DNA of 64,000 bases, from positions 1 through 64,000 of IMG/VR virus record IMGVR_UViG_3300018080_000165. The stretch is one strand, 5' to 3'. Shown piece by piece: positions 47,070-57,563 of the stretch; positions within the stretch are counted from its first letter, which is position 1, and each line of letters begins with the position of its first letter. The translations under genes and the position numbers were made by a program. Origin of the DNA: a virus. The notes beneath the pieces are model-generated. The model did not search any database and was not told the origin of the DNA. It was given only the letters and a program-made list of their open reading frames with translations.

Positions 47070-48110
47070 CTACGGACAAGTGTTGCACGTAATGCAGGGC
47101 GGCAACTGAGCCGCGCAGAAGCCTGGATTCGCGAAGTCAACACAACACGCTGCCATTTCCACAGTGAATCCGTAGCTCCCGCAACAAGGAAGACAGTTGA
47201 AGTCATCAACCCAAAATGCGATGTCCGTTGTCACGATGTTCCCAAAAGGCTGACAAAGACACTGAAAATACTTTGCCCCTCCCGGTCCTCCACCGATCAA
47301 GTTTCCACACGGAGTACATCCGCCTGAAACCAAAGTTGTGCACAGTTTTGTAGGGCACACGCCGAAGATGTTTGTAAAACGGATCAGCGTCATTATACAT
47401 CTCGATGGAACAGTGTTGTTGACACTGGAAATCCTGAGAAGATGTGTAGCGTCTGGAGGACCGCCCGGCCTTCGGCCCGTGCAGACATTCATGGAAACGC
47501 CGCTGACAGGCACATATGCTGGAACAAAGCAGTTCGCGCTCCACCCTGGGGCGGCTTGTGACCAAACAGGCATGAGAAACGTGTGTGCTCCTGGAGCGCA
47601 AGGCACAGGCACATCTCCCGTGCAGCAAAGGTTCAACTCGATTCCCACATCTACATTCAGTTCACAGCAAGAGCAAAGTTCGTCTGCCGTGTTTTTCAAC
47701 GTAACGGAAATCGTCTTTGTTTCCCCGGCGTTGATCCAACAACGGGAAGCAAGCGATTCGATGAACTCGGTTGAAGAGGGACAGAGAAGACATCCTTCTC
47801 TGTAACTGTTGATTGTAACCGCTCCTCTCACAGCGATGGCACAGGTAGTGTTATTGAACACGTCCACTGTGTAAGTAAGTGTGAATCCGTCTATAGCTAT
47901 ACACTGGCCGTAAGGACGGATGAAACAGATTGTCTTGTTTGTCCATCCGGTAGCGTAGAGTTTCAACGGCGGTGGTGTTGCACAATCCGAAGGGCCAACA
48001 GTTATTGTTCCGATGCTTCCCAAGTCAAGGGAATCCTGTGCGCATCCGATGGCAATGTCGGAATTGTCACAACAACAATCAGGATGTGGAGACATTGCCG
48101 GAACAGCCAT
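47070..48110 (-). CDS. Extremely cysteine-rich virion protein
   Basis: The 346-residue protein has 35 Cys (one in ten), often as CC or CxC pairs (HPDCCCDNS, CSCCELNVD, NCLPCCGS, CITCNTCP). Beta-rich segments such as LTYTVDVFNNTTCAIAVRG and INAGETKTISVTLKN resemble Ig-like/DUF11 adhesion domains. Such content fits a disulfide-stabilised extracellular part of the tail or fiber. The start follows GAGG. Confidence 0.6.
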   Translation of the reverse strand: MAVPAMSPHPDCCCDNSDIAIGCAQDSLDLGSIGTITVGPSDCATPPPLKLYATGWTNKTICFIRPYGQCIAIDGFTLTYTVDVFNNTTCAIAVRGAVTINSYREGCLLCPSSTEFIESLASRCWINAGETKTISVTLKNTADELCSCCELNVDVGIELNLCCTGDVPVPCAPGAHTFLMPVWSQAAPGWSANCFVPAYVPVSGVSMNVCTGRRPGGPPDATHLLRISSVNNTVPSRCIMTLIRFTNIFGVCPTKLCTTLVSGGCTPCGNLIGGGPGGAKYFQCLCQPFGNIVTTDIAFWVDDFNCLPCCGSYGFTVEMAACCVDFANPGFCAAQLPPCITCNTCP

Positions 48111-48119
48111 CGTGATCCT

Positions 48120-49238
48120 CTACGGACAGTTGCCAACGTCAGTGTAGCTTCCCGGAGTTCCTGGGTTCACCACTTCAATCGTGATGAATCTCTTTTTCAA
48201 CACACACGTACTTGTATCAAAACAGATGTCATGTAGAACCTGAACAGACGTGTGCGTAAGCCCGCCGCCCTCTTCGATGCAGCCGTAGGTAACTGTGATC
48301 GTTTTTCCACACTGACAGTCGCCTTTGGACGCCACAGTTATTCCCGTGACAACTTCTGTTTCACTCCCGGAACAAGAACCTGGAGGAGATGTAGGAGTCC
48401 AGTCGTCTTCAGGAATCACGATCTCTTTCGTATTGTACGTCAATTTCCACTGCGTTGAAGTTGGAGACGGTGTACAAGAAAAAGTCATTCCGGTAACTAC
48501 ATGAAGTTCTTCGCAACAGTCAAGAGTTCCTTCGTAGTTCTCTTCTGTCGAAGGAAGCAACAGCCGATAAGTTTCAACGCCTTTCACGTGCCCGCTACAA
48601 TCGATTTCAATGACTTTGGGAAAGATGAGATTATCGCAATCGATCCCTCCAGGCATTGCGTTTCCTTTGTCTGCCTGTGGACATCCTACGTTTACACATC
48701 CCCCCGGAGCTATGCCTGCCGCGAAAGCGTTCCAAGGATGAAGAATAGTCAAAGTGGGATCGCATCTCGTCGGATTCCAATTTACGGCGTTTACAGCGTT
48801 CCCTTGTCGGTCGTTTACACGAAAGCCGTCATTCTGTCTGAGAAGTTGTGTTGTATTTATGGTTTTGAGTTGTACGTCTCCAACGTGCCTGTCGTTTCCC
48901 CCGGCACCATCGCAAGGCTCGAACATCTTGATAGAGCCAACGCCTTGATGTTGATGATTGAACGGGGCTTTCGCCTTTGCCATTCCAGGATCGTTTTCGC
49001 ACGTGACAGGTTTGATCTGATTACCTAACCCTCCGACACCATCTTTGCCCGGTTCAGAAGGCTCTTCCGCGTCTTCTACTTCTTCGTCCGTGACTCCGCT
49101 CACTGAAGACGAAAGAGCATTGAGTTGAGCCTGGACTTTTCTGAACTCGTTTTCGAGCCATCCAATACGAGCATCCTTTTCCACCAGTTCTTTCTGGAGG
49201 AAGAGAAGTCTTTTTGCTACTTCGGTTTCCCAAGCCAT
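48120..49238 (-). CDS. Tail fiber/tip protein with coiled coil and many Cys
   Basis: I start at ATG 49238 (GGTGA upstream), giving 372 residues; the longer frame reads out of the upstream gene. Residues 1-50 form a coiled coil (ETEVAKRLLFLQKELVEKD, then NEFRKVQAQLNALSS), a trimer or baseplate anchor type. The rest is beta-rich with about 17 Cys. It may interact with the 47070 protein in the tail tip. Confidence 0.6.
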   Translation of the reverse strand: MAWETEVAKRLLFLQKELVEKDARIGWLENEFRKVQAQLNALSSSVSGVTDEEVEDAEEPSEPGKDGVGGLGNQIKPVTCENDPGMAKAKAPFNHQHQGVGSIKMFEPCDGAGGNDRHVGDVQLKTINTTQLLRQNDGFRVNDRQGNAVNAVNWNPTRCDPTLTILHPWNAFAAGIAPGGCVNVGCPQADKGNAMPGGIDCDNLIFPKVIEIDCSGHVKGVETYRLLLPSTEENYEGTLDCCEELHVVTGMTFSCTPSPTSTQWKLTYNTKEIVIPEDDWTPTSPPGSCSGSETEVVTGITVASKGDCQCGKTITVTYGCIEEGGGLTHTSVQVLHDICFDTSTCVLKKRFITIEVVNPGTPGSYTDVGNCP

Positions 49239-49242
49239 TGTT

Positions 49243-51039
49243 TCACCGTTGTAAGTTGGTAAGCGGCCTGTCGCCAAAGATGAACGGACTGTTGGCGACT
49301 CTTAGGACGAGCGATTGCTTCGCCCTGTTGAACGACATCCCCATTACACGAAGGTCCATCGTTTCCCACGTCAAGTCTGTGCCTGCCGGTCCAGCATCGG
49401 GAACCACCCCTTTACCATCTGGGTAAGGATCGACTCCGAAAGTCTCGGTAGGATCGTACATGACATTGATCGAATCGCCAAGTTCGATTCCGAGATAGTC
49501 GATATAGGGTATGATGTCGGGTCTGGTGTAGCTTTCGTCTCCCGTTCCCGTATGCCGGGGATGGAGATGAATTTGAATTTCGCCGGACACTTTAGGACGC
49601 CCGATCTGTTCCATGAGTTGATCGGCGAAGTCTATCAGGAAAGCCTCATCGTCTCTGACTACGCCTCCGCTCTGATCGAGAATCTTCACCCAATCGATGT
49701 TGTATCGCTGATAGACTCTTCCGTTCGGACATCCTCCGGTCTTCACCACAACAAGTTCGCCAAGGTCTTCCCAAAGGTTCGCGAACAAATCCCACACCAA
49801 GATTTTCGGATCGGTGGGATACTCGTCAACATGTTCGCTACCTTCAGGCGACCAAAAAGGAAGCATGGACATGAGGCGCTTGGGACAGAAGGAAACTACG
49901 TACTCACCACAAGAATTCTTGTCTGCTGGTGGTGTGATCGTAGCAACCTCTACAAGTTCGAAGTCAGCCCATTCCCAAGGCGTCTCTTGCTTTTCGCAAT
50001 GAGGATCGACGCCTTCTGGAATCTCGCCCCCCGGATAGTCTTCAGCCTCTTTGCAACGTCCGAGATTTCTCTTTGGGATGTTCGCCATGACGACAATCTG
50101 ATTGTCTCCCACAACGGAAAACTTCCCGTCCTCTTCCTTGAAAGAGAACGCGGCAGGTCTTATGTCGTTCGGAAAGAGATAGCGACAAGCGAACGGCGGA
50201 CATCCCGAAATCTCTTCCGGGAAATAAGGCTCAACAAGATTGAAGCACGCCGGTTTGTGTTCTGCTTCTATGCACTGACTAAACCATCCCGGCAAGAGTT
50301 GGACATCCGGCCTGTAGCGGAATCGGCCAAGACCTTCAAGCCGAATCTTCTCGTAGCAGTCTGACTTGTCGATCCGAAGATTCAACTTGACGAGGTTGTC
50401 CCATTTTGGCGTCCGAAGATGCCATTGGCCGACCAACTTGCTAAGGCGAATCTCTTTCTGTTTGACGACAGTCAAATCGATGAACTTCGCCTTGTCATTC
50501 AACGAGTCGTAGTACCAGCGCCAAGCAGGACCAAACTTGAGGATTTGCGTCAGCATCTCTCCGATGCTGCGCCCCTCGACTTGAATGTTCTTTTCGATCA
50601 GCACGGAACTAGGAACGGGATCAACGAACGTCGTTCCTGTAAGGATGCTGCTCGCGTTCACGATTGCATTCAATGCGTCTTCAAGATTTTCTTCTCCGGT
50701 GTAGCGTTCGTCATTGAAAGCAAAGCGTGCCGTCGTTTCCGATGAAGAATCGGGGTACTCACGGTCACGAAGAAAAGGTTCCCTGGAAACGTCATCGAAT
50801 CCGTCCGTCAATTCGTAACGCTGGAAGTCTTCGTTAGGAGAAATCTGTTCTTCCAATGTACGCAGCCGACCTTTCAGCCGAACGGTTCCGTTGATCGTGT
50901 ACGTCCAGACCAAATCCATGTCAAGAGGAGTGTCATCCGATCTCTTCTCAACAAGAGTGAACGACAAACGCCATGCGCTTTCAAACTGCATCTCAAGTTG
51001 ATCCTCTCTAAATCCCGTAAGGGTTGTGACTTCAGGCAT
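49243..51039 (-). CDS. Tail hub-like minor tail protein
   Basis: The start overlaps the previous stop (TAAGATG), giving 598 residues. LVEKRSDDTPLDMDLVWTYTI and repeated beta segments with FGPAWRWYYDSLNDKAKFIDL suggest a gp27/hub-like fold common in long-tailed phages. A middle stretch has six Cys. It lies right after the tape measure and distal tail genes, where tail-hub proteins are encoded. Confidence 0.6.
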   Translation of the reverse strand: MPEVTTLTGFREDQLEMQFESAWRLSFTLVEKRSDDTPLDMDLVWTYTINGTVRLKGRLRTLEEQISPNEDFQRYELTDGFDDVSREPFLRDREYPDSSSETTARFAFNDERYTGEENLEDALNAIVNASSILTGTTFVDPVPSSVLIEKNIQVEGRSIGEMLTQILKFGPAWRWYYDSLNDKAKFIDLTVVKQKEIRLSKLVGQWHLRTPKWDNLVKLNLRIDKSDCYEKIRLEGLGRFRYRPDVQLLPGWFSQCIEAEHKPACFNLVEPYFPEEISGCPPFACRYLFPNDIRPAAFSFKEEDGKFSVVGDNQIVVMANIPKRNLGRCKEAEDYPGGEIPEGVDPHCEKQETPWEWADFELVEVATITPPADKNSCGEYVVSFCPKRLMSMLPFWSPEGSEHVDEYPTDPKILVWDLFANLWEDLGELVVVKTGGCPNGRVYQRYNIDWVKILDQSGGVVRDDEAFLIDFADQLMEQIGRPKVSGEIQIHLHPRHTGTGDESYTRPDIIPYIDYLGIELGDSINVMYDPTETFGVDPYPDGKGVVPDAGPAGTDLTWETMDLRVMGMSFNRAKQSLVLRVANSPFIFGDRPLTNLQR

Positions 51040-51040
51040 C

Positions 51041-51571
51041 TTATGGTCCCACCAAAGGTTCTTCCGAAGTCTCGAAAAGCAAGCTGTACTCCACGAAGTT
51101 CTTCGACCCATCGTAAGCGTGACTCATCTTCCGATAGTAACTGTTCACATATCTTCGATAGACTGTGGTGTAGTCGTCCTCATAGACACGCAAAATTCCA
51201 GCATACGGCCCGATGGCGTTCGGAGCGGCACGGATGAAGTCTTCCACTTCCTGAATGTTCCGCCCATGATAGTACAGTTTGTCGAGAACAAGCGCATACT
51301 TGCTTGTGGTTCCCAGCAACAACGGTGCTGGAGTCGAACGAGCCAATCCCTGCCAGTTCAATCCGAAGTCACGAGTAGGATTGGGATTCAAAAAGCCGCC
51401 AATCCCCAAACCAAGTGTTCCACTGGCGGCTGGCGTCGTTTGATCGGACACAAGAGTATAGTATACTCCTATGTCTTTCAATCCTTGGCTCGGTCCTTGT
51501 GTCCTCTCGAAGGTGAATCGAGAGGCGATCTCGCAGCCTATTTCCAGGACCATTGGCTCAATCACGGGCAT
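51041..51571 (-). CDS. Distal tail protein candidate
   Basis: The 176-residue protein starts at ATG with AGGAG. It follows the tape measure gene directly; VYYTLVSDQTTPAASGTLG and NFVEYSLLFETSEEP have beta-rich tail character. In siphoviruses this place usually encodes the distal tail protein (Dit). No diagnostic motif. Confidence 0.5.
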   Translation of the reverse strand: MPVIEPMVLEIGCEIASRFTFERTQGPSQGLKDIGVYYTLVSDQTTPAASGTLGLGIGGFLNPNPTRDFGLNWQGLARSTPAPLLLGTTSKYALVLDKLYYHGRNIQEVEDFIRAAPNAIGPYAGILRVYEDDYTTVYRRYVNSYYRKMSHAYDGSKNFVEYSLLFETSEEPLVGP

Positions 51572-51581
51572 TACTTTTCTC

Positions 51582-54500
51582 CTACAAAGTTGCGCTGTTG
51601 AGGATTTCCTGTGCCGTCGCCACGTTCTCTTTTTTCTCCGCGATGTAGTTCGTGTGCTCTCTCGTCTTCTCGGCGGACTGTAACGCAAAATCAGCGACAT
51701 TTTCGGCAAGCCCGTTGATGGCTTCGATGTTTTCACTTTGAACATCGAGAAGACCTGTGAGCGAAGCATTCGCGTCAGCGACGGAATCATTCAAGGTTGT
51801 AGTTGCCTCACTGAGTGTTTCCAAGTTAATGCCTTTCAGCATTTCGGTAAACGGCACGATAGCTTTGTCAAAAACGGCTTGTACTTCATTCAACTTTCCT
51901 GCAACAGCCGTGAATCCTTCTTGAACTTTGGCCGTGAAGGTTTCTGTAGCCGTCTTGACACGATCTGTGGCTTCTACGGCGGGTTCCGCGATAGGAGCGG
52001 CTTCGGCGGCTTCCGTAGCTCCTTCGACTCCTCTTGCGCCTTCGGCTCCTATTTCTTCCTTCATAACTTCTTGAATTTCGCGCTCTATCTCTTTTTCCTT
52101 TTGTTGTTTTTCAGCAAGAGAAACAACCGTGTGACGAAGCCTTGAATCAGTTTCCTGGAACTGCCTGAAGAGTTCGTTCATCTGCGTGATCGCGGCGTGT
52201 CTGAAAGCAAACGCCTTATCAAGCGGGAACTCTGCCGCGTCAAAAGCCGCTTTCCCGGCGTTCTCTATGAGCGTGAACATCCTGTCGAAGAGTTCTTTGT
52301 TCGCGCTGCTTTGTTTGCTCCAGAAGTCATTCAAAGCGGCCGTTGCCTGAATCAGCCTTTCTCTTGCGGCGGCAACAGCGCCTTCGTCAGTCAAGTCAAC
52401 GTCGTACACTTCTGCTTGGGCCTTGACAAGATCAAGGGCAAACTGAGTGAACTCAAACGTATCCTCCTTACTCACCTTGGCGGCTTTCTTCTCACGCTCG
52501 GCAGGTGCCTTCGCCGCTTCTTCGACGGGCTTGACAACTTCAGGCTTCGAGAGAGCGCGCTTCGCGATGTCTTCCGCTTTGTCAGCGGCTTCATTCAGTT
52601 TTTCATTACCCTTCTTGAACGCTTCGAAAGTCTTTTCGATTGTTTTGGGAAGCGCCTCAAGGAACGTGTCCATTTTGTCGGACAACTTCTGCGTGCTCTT
52701 CTCGATCTCAGTGCGCCTGAAGTTGATGTCGTTGATAAGATCGCGGATGGCTTTGTCGGTAAGTTCACTGACAAAACCAAAAGCCTCTTGTGTCGGGCCA
52801 GCCCTTTCAACGGACGTGAGGATTTTATCGAAGCCTTCAGCAAAGGCTTTCTGCAAGTCCTCTCTTTCAGGAAAGGCTTCTTTGAGTCTTTCCGCGAACT
52901 CAACAGCCAAAGCACCTTGCTTTTCCCGGAACGCTCTCAGCGTTTCCCTGTTTTGCTTCTCGGTTTCCTCAAGCCTCTTCCTGTCCCTCTTGAGACTCTT
53001 TTGCCGCGCTTCGGCGTTTAGAAGGGCTTCCCTTTCAGTTTCAGTGAGTATCTCTCCGCTAGTCTCCTTCAGTTTAAGCTGACGGATCAACTGTTCCGTC
53101 TCACCAAGACTAGCATTGATGGCAACCAACTTCTTTCCTGAAGTCAAAAACTCCGTGCCGAAGTCTTCGAACGTTCGCGCGAACTCACTCAGCTTCTCTC
53201 GGAATTCGACATCCAAAAGCTGTTGGAGACTGGTGAATGTTTTGATGGTCGCGTTTGCGGCATCCAAGCGCGCTTCGTTCGTGGCTTTTTGCTGATCGAA
53301 CTCTTCTTTGAAGATTCGGCGGAAGAACGCCAGCTTCGCGGCTTCTTCAAGTTTCCTTGCCGCATCGGCAAGTTCACGCGAAGCCGTGATAATACCGTTG
53401 GAAGCATTCTTGGCGCGTCTCTCCATCTCTTTCACGCGAGCATCGCCAATAGCAAAGGCTTTCTGCAATTCAGCAGACGCGCTTTTGTAAAGAGCTTGTA
53501 CTTTGCCTTGATTGTTGAACGTCCTGTTTTGGATGTCTGTGATTTTGGTTTCGGTTTCTTCAAGTTCTTTGGTAGCACTTTCGAAATTGCGGTTTCGAAC
53601 CCTGTCTTCCTGTTCGATTTCAAACATCCGCTTCTGCAATTCGAGTTCGAGTGCTTGTCCTCTCAAGCCCTTCTCACGCAACAACTGACGTTCACGATTT
53701 TGGTTGAGAGAATCGAGTCTGGCCTTTTCGTCTTCGAAACCGAGTTCCTGAAGCCTCTCTTGGACTTCAATCCGTTTCTTGAACAAGTCTTGAAGTTGAG
53801 TCTGATCTTCCTTTTTTTGTTCTGCCGCGACTTGCTGGAAACGCTTCTGGAAGCGCGTGAGAGCCACACGTTCAAGACCTACGAAGCCGCCCTTGAGGGC
53901 TTCCTTCTGGAACTCATCAAACAGGTCTTCAAGAGCGTTGATCTGCTTGTTAGGATCGAGCAGCCGAAGTTGTCTTCGAAGGAACGCTTCTCCGCTCTTC
54001 TGAAGTTTGTCCAAGTCACGAACGGCTTTTTGCTGTTCGCGCCGGAAAACTTCAAGCTGCTTCGTCAAGAAAGTTGTTTCAGCAAGGAGGGCATTTTGTG
54101 TGGCCTTGACACGCGCCTTCGCGATGTCCTGGGCAGTCGCTCCTTGCTTACGCAGTGTATCGACGATTGCCATCTCGCGTTTATGAATCGCTTCGATTTG
54201 CGCCGCCATATCCTTTGCAGTTTCCGCCTGTCGCGCGAGAAGAGATTCGTTACGCCGATTGATTCGCTCAAGGAGACGATTGATCCGCACACGTTCCTTG
54301 TCGTTATCCTGGGTCTTCTTCGTTTCCTTCGCAATCTTTTCTTCAAGCTGAAGAATGATTGTTTTGGTATTTTCTTCATCTTTAAGCAGTTCTGGCGACT
54401 TGTCCTTACCTTGAAGTTCCAAATTCCTTTGGATGAAGCGCAGTATTTCTTTCTGAAAGTTCAAACGCTTGCGGAGTGCTGTAAGACCTTTTTCTTCCTG

Positions 54501-57500
54501 TCTAGCAATTTCCTTAGCATTATCCGCAATGCCTTTTTGTAGTTTAGCACGAACTTTCTGTTGCTCCACGATCTCAACGAGTTTGGTTTGCTGTTCCGCC
54601 GTCAAATTGACGAACGTTCGCAATGACTCGTTGGCCGTATCCAATTTCAGGTCCGAAACAAAATCGATGTCAGGAATAGAAACAATACTGGATCGGAATT
54701 TTGTGAGCGTGTTAATGAACTCATCGAACACTTCTATTCCACGCTGTCCACTCCCGAATAGTCGTTCAAGCTGGAACATGAAAGGATTCAGGCCACCAGC
54801 AACTTGCGCAAGAGGAATCCGGCTTGCCTGGAGTTTCGTGGCGAAGATAAGCGCCTGTTCCGATGTGATGTCAAAAGTTTCTCGAAGGCTTTGCAGGTCT
54901 TTATCAAATTGTTTAAGAGCTTCGGCACCAAAAGTGGCTGCGTCGATAGCACCAAAGACTTGAAGAAACTTGGCGAGAGCTTTACTTGCTTTTTCGCTGT
55001 CATCGGAGACAGCTTCAAAAGCAAGTGCCTTGATAAACTCGTTGACTTGTCCGCGCACTCTATCGAAATTGGCTTTATCAACTTCGATTTTGAATTGCGG
55101 CGCATCCTTTCCTACGATGAAGTTGATCCGATCCACAACGCGCTGAACGCGAGCAATAGCTTCCTCTTCGCCTACTTTGCCTTCACGGCTTGTCAACGCT
55201 TCCTGTATGAATTGATCGAAAGCCTGCCGCACGCCCACAGCGCCTTGCCGAAGCGTTCTTGCGATGCCTTCGGTCAAACCTTCCTGATCGATCAACTCTT
55301 GAAGTTTTACGTCTGTACGACTAAACTGCGTGAGCAAATTGTTGATGGACTCTCTTGAAACTTCCGTGAAGTCCTTCAACCCCGTGCTGACACGCTCTGT
55401 AGCATCCGCAATCGTCTTGAACTCTTGGTTCAAAACGTTCACAGCGTTCGTCAACGCGCCGGTTTCTTCTGCCGATTTCTTTGCTTCTTCACGTATTTCC
55501 CTGAGCCTGTTCCTGGTTTTCTCCGTCTGTTTCTCGACAAAGCCGAACGTCTCTCCGAGTTTTTTCCATCCAGTGTTCAAGAATTCCGTAGGCTTTTGAA
55601 TCAGACCAAGAGCATAGGCTAATTCGGAAGCAAGATCGATGATGGCCACAAGGCCAGCAACAAGGATTCCGACAACGGCAATGATCTTTGCTGCGGATGC
55701 AAGGAAGATGAGTGCGGCTTTAGATGCTGCAAGAAAAGCGATACGCACTTTTCCGAGCGCGCCGATAAGACTCACGCCGCCCACACCTGCTCCTGTGATA
55801 GCCGCGATGAGATTGGCAATGGCAATCTTTGCTGCTCTTGTCGAAGCCACCGAGAAGAAAAGGATGGCCCTTGAAGCTGCTCCAAACGCGGGAACAAGTC
55901 TGGCCAACCAAAGAAGAAGTCTTCCCACAGAACCAACGAAAGCCGTTATGACACCGAGCGCACTTCCAAAAACTTCGATGAAGATGAATGCCGCTGTCGC
56001 CACGGTGCCAAGCACAGCAACCAACGCACCAAACTCAATGGCAAGCGTTGCGATCTGCTTTGCGAACTCAGGGTTCTCCTTGATCCATTCGCGCACTTGG
56101 AAAAGCACGTCTTTAACGATCTTACCGAACGGTTCGAACGCATCTCTGATAACACGCCCGATTTCATTCGCCGTTTGCTGGAACTGACTTTGAAGCGTTG
56201 CCAACTGCCGTTGCACCTCCGCTTCAACGGAGACGCCGTCTCGGAAAGCCTGATTGGCGATGAGTTGTTTCTGTGCCACTCGTTCCGTGTTCGCGGCCAG
56301 TAAGTTAAGAACACGTCCAACGCGAATGTTGTTAAGGCCGAGAAGCGTTTGCGCCGTGATCTTTCCTTGCGCATCAAGAGCATTGAATCCCTTCAACACA
56401 AGATCGAGAGCGCCGAGCATATCCGTTTTGAGGAGTTTCGAGAACTCTTCGAAGGAAACGCCCGCGACTCTTGCCGCTTCCCTGGAACGGTCTGTGATCT
56501 GCGCGAGGATTCTCTGCAAGCCTGTTCCTGTGACTTGCGCCGAAACACCCAACTCCGCGAGCACGGCACCAAGAGCCGTCATAGCTCCAATGCCTTCCGT
56601 GCCGAGAATGTTGAACTGATTCGCCACAGGTCCAAGGAACTGCACGAAACGAACGAGAGAAGCAGCGGAGACGGCTGAAGCATCGGCCACGGCATTGAAT
56701 GCGTCGCCGATCTTGGTGATGTTCGCAATGTCGATCTTGAAGAGAAGCGTAAACGACTTGAACGCTTCAGCCGCTTCCTGTCCGGTCAACTGCAACGCGA
56801 TAGCGACTTTTTGGGCTTGCTTGACAAACTGCACGAGATTGTCTTGAGCAACGCCCAACCTCGCAGCCGCTTCCGCAAGATCGAGAACTTCGTTCGTTGC
56901 GATGCCGAGACTGCTTGCAACGTTCGTAAGTTCTTCTCCCAAGTCCCGCAACTGATCGCCGGACTTTCCAACCAAACGCCCGACACGAACAAGTTTTGTT
57001 TCGAACTCGGTGAACGTTTCAACAACGCTGCGCAAGACACGCTGGCCTATCGCGGCAGCCGCCACAAAGCCGAAGAACGACTGTCTCGTTATTCCGAGAG
57101 CACGATTGAGCAATCCCGCTGACTTCGTGGTTTCCGCGAATGCTCCACCAGCACCACCGGCAATACGAGCGCGGTTCAAGTCTCTGATTGCTTTGTTGGC
57201 TTGATTCACCACAGTAGAAAACTGAGTGAAGCCTTTAGATGCCGCCGTGGTAGATGCAGCGATCTTCCGAGTGAAGTTGTTTATCGAAGCGAGTGCCGTT
57301 TGGAGTCCGGCCAATGCCGCGCTGTCAACTTGGATTCTCGCTTTGATAACAAGTCTGTCTTGTGCTCGTTTCCGAAAAGCATCCAGCTTCTTTTCGGCGG
57401 CTTTGAGAGTAGCCGTAAGCGCAGCCTGATTGATTTTGATCTTCAGGTTAAGCCTTGCTTCGACTCGCGTCTTAAACTTCTTCAAGCGTTCTTCAACGAC

Positions 57501-57551
57501 TTGAATACTTCGCGTGTCGAGTTGAAGCCTAATCAGAATGGTTTCGGCCAC
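51582..57551 (-). CDS. Tape measure protein, 1989 residues
   Basis: Sets tail length. Residues 1-150 resemble the TP901-type start with helical repeats (TILIRLQLDTRSIQVVEERL), and LGVAQDNLVQFVKQAQKVA is typical. A hydrophobic block at roughly 500-690 (LATLAIEFGALVAVLGTVATA, then KIIAVVGILVAGLVAIIDL) would pass through the host membrane. The C-terminal half is long charged coiled coil rich in Glu, Arg, Lys and Gln. By the usual 0.15 nm per residue the tail would be about 300 nm long. Confidence 0.92.
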   Translation of the reverse strand: MAETILIRLQLDTRSIQVVEERLKKFKTRVEARLNLKIKINQAALTATLKAAEKKLDAFRKRAQDRLVIKARIQVDSAALAGLQTALASINNFTRKIAASTTAASKGFTQFSTVVNQANKAIRDLNRARIAGGAGGAFAETTKSAGLLNRALGITRQSFFGFVAAAAIGQRVLRSVVETFTEFETKLVRVGRLVGKSGDQLRDLGEELTNVASSLGIATNEVLDLAEAAARLGVAQDNLVQFVKQAQKVAIALQLTGQEAAEAFKSFTLLFKIDIANITKIGDAFNAVADASAVSAASLVRFVQFLGPVANQFNILGTEGIGAMTALGAVLAELGVSAQVTGTGLQRILAQITDRSREAARVAGVSFEEFSKLLKTDMLGALDLVLKGFNALDAQGKITAQTLLGLNNIRVGRVLNLLAANTERVAQKQLIANQAFRDGVSVEAEVQRQLATLQSQFQQTANEIGRVIRDAFEPFGKIVKDVLFQVREWIKENPEFAKQIATLAIEFGALVAVLGTVATAAFIFIEVFGSALGVITAFVGSVGRLLLWLARLVPAFGAASRAILFFSVASTRAAKIAIANLIAAITGAGVGGVSLIGALGKVRIAFLAASKAALIFLASAAKIIAVVGILVAGLVAIIDLASELAYALGLIQKPTEFLNTGWKKLGETFGFVEKQTEKTRNRLREIREEAKKSAEETGALTNAVNVLNQEFKTIADATERVSTGLKDFTEVSRESINNLLTQFSRTDVKLQELIDQEGLTEGIARTLRQGAVGVRQAFDQFIQEALTSREGKVGEEEAIARVQRVVDRINFIVGKDAPQFKIEVDKANFDRVRGQVNEFIKALAFEAVSDDSEKASKALAKFLQVFGAIDAATFGAEALKQFDKDLQSLRETFDITSEQALIFATKLQASRIPLAQVAGGLNPFMFQLERLFGSGQRGIEVFDEFINTLTKFRSSIVSIPDIDFVSDLKLDTANESLRTFVNLTAEQQTKLVEIVEQQKVRAKLQKGIADNAKEIARQEEKGLTALRKRLNFQKEILRFIQRNLELQGKDKSPELLKDEENTKTIILQLEEKIAKETKKTQDNDKERVRINRLLERINRRNESLLARQAETAKDMAAQIEAIHKREMAIVDTLRKQGATAQDIAKARVKATQNALLAETTFLTKQLEVFRREQQKAVRDLDKLQKSGEAFLRRQLRLLDPNKQINALEDLFDEFQKEALKGGFVGLERVALTRFQKRFQQVAAEQKKEDQTQLQDLFKKRIEVQERLQELGFEDEKARLDSLNQNRERQLLREKGLRGQALELELQKRMFEIEQEDRVRNRNFESATKELEETETKITDIQNRTFNNQGKVQALYKSASAELQKAFAIGDARVKEMERRAKNASNGIITASRELADAARKLEEAAKLAFFRRIFKEEFDQQKATNEARLDAANATIKTFTSLQQLLDVEFREKLSEFARTFEDFGTEFLTSGKKLVAINASLGETEQLIRQLKLKETSGEILTETEREALLNAEARQKSLKRDRKRLEETEKQNRETLRAFREKQGALAVEFAERLKEAFPEREDLQKAFAEGFDKILTSVERAGPTQEAFGFVSELTDKAIRDLINDINFRRTEIEKSTQKLSDKMDTFLEALPKTIEKTFEAFKKGNEKLNEAADKAEDIAKRALSKPEVVKPVEEAAKAPAEREKKAAKVSKEDTFEFTQFALDLVKAQAEVYDVDLTDEGAVAAARERLIQATAALNDFWSKQSSANKELFDRMFTLIENAGKAAFDAAEFPLDKAFAFRHAAITQMNELFRQFQETDSRLRHTVVSLAEKQQKEKEIEREIQEVMKEEIGAEGARGVEGATEAAEAAPIAEPAVEATDRVKTATETFTAKVQEGFTAVAGKLNEVQAVFDKAIVPFTEMLKGINLETLSEATTTLNDSVADANASLTGLLDVQSENIEAINGLAENVADFALQSAEKTREHTNYIAEKKENVATAQEILNSATL

Positions 57552-57563
57552 GGTCTTGCTCCC

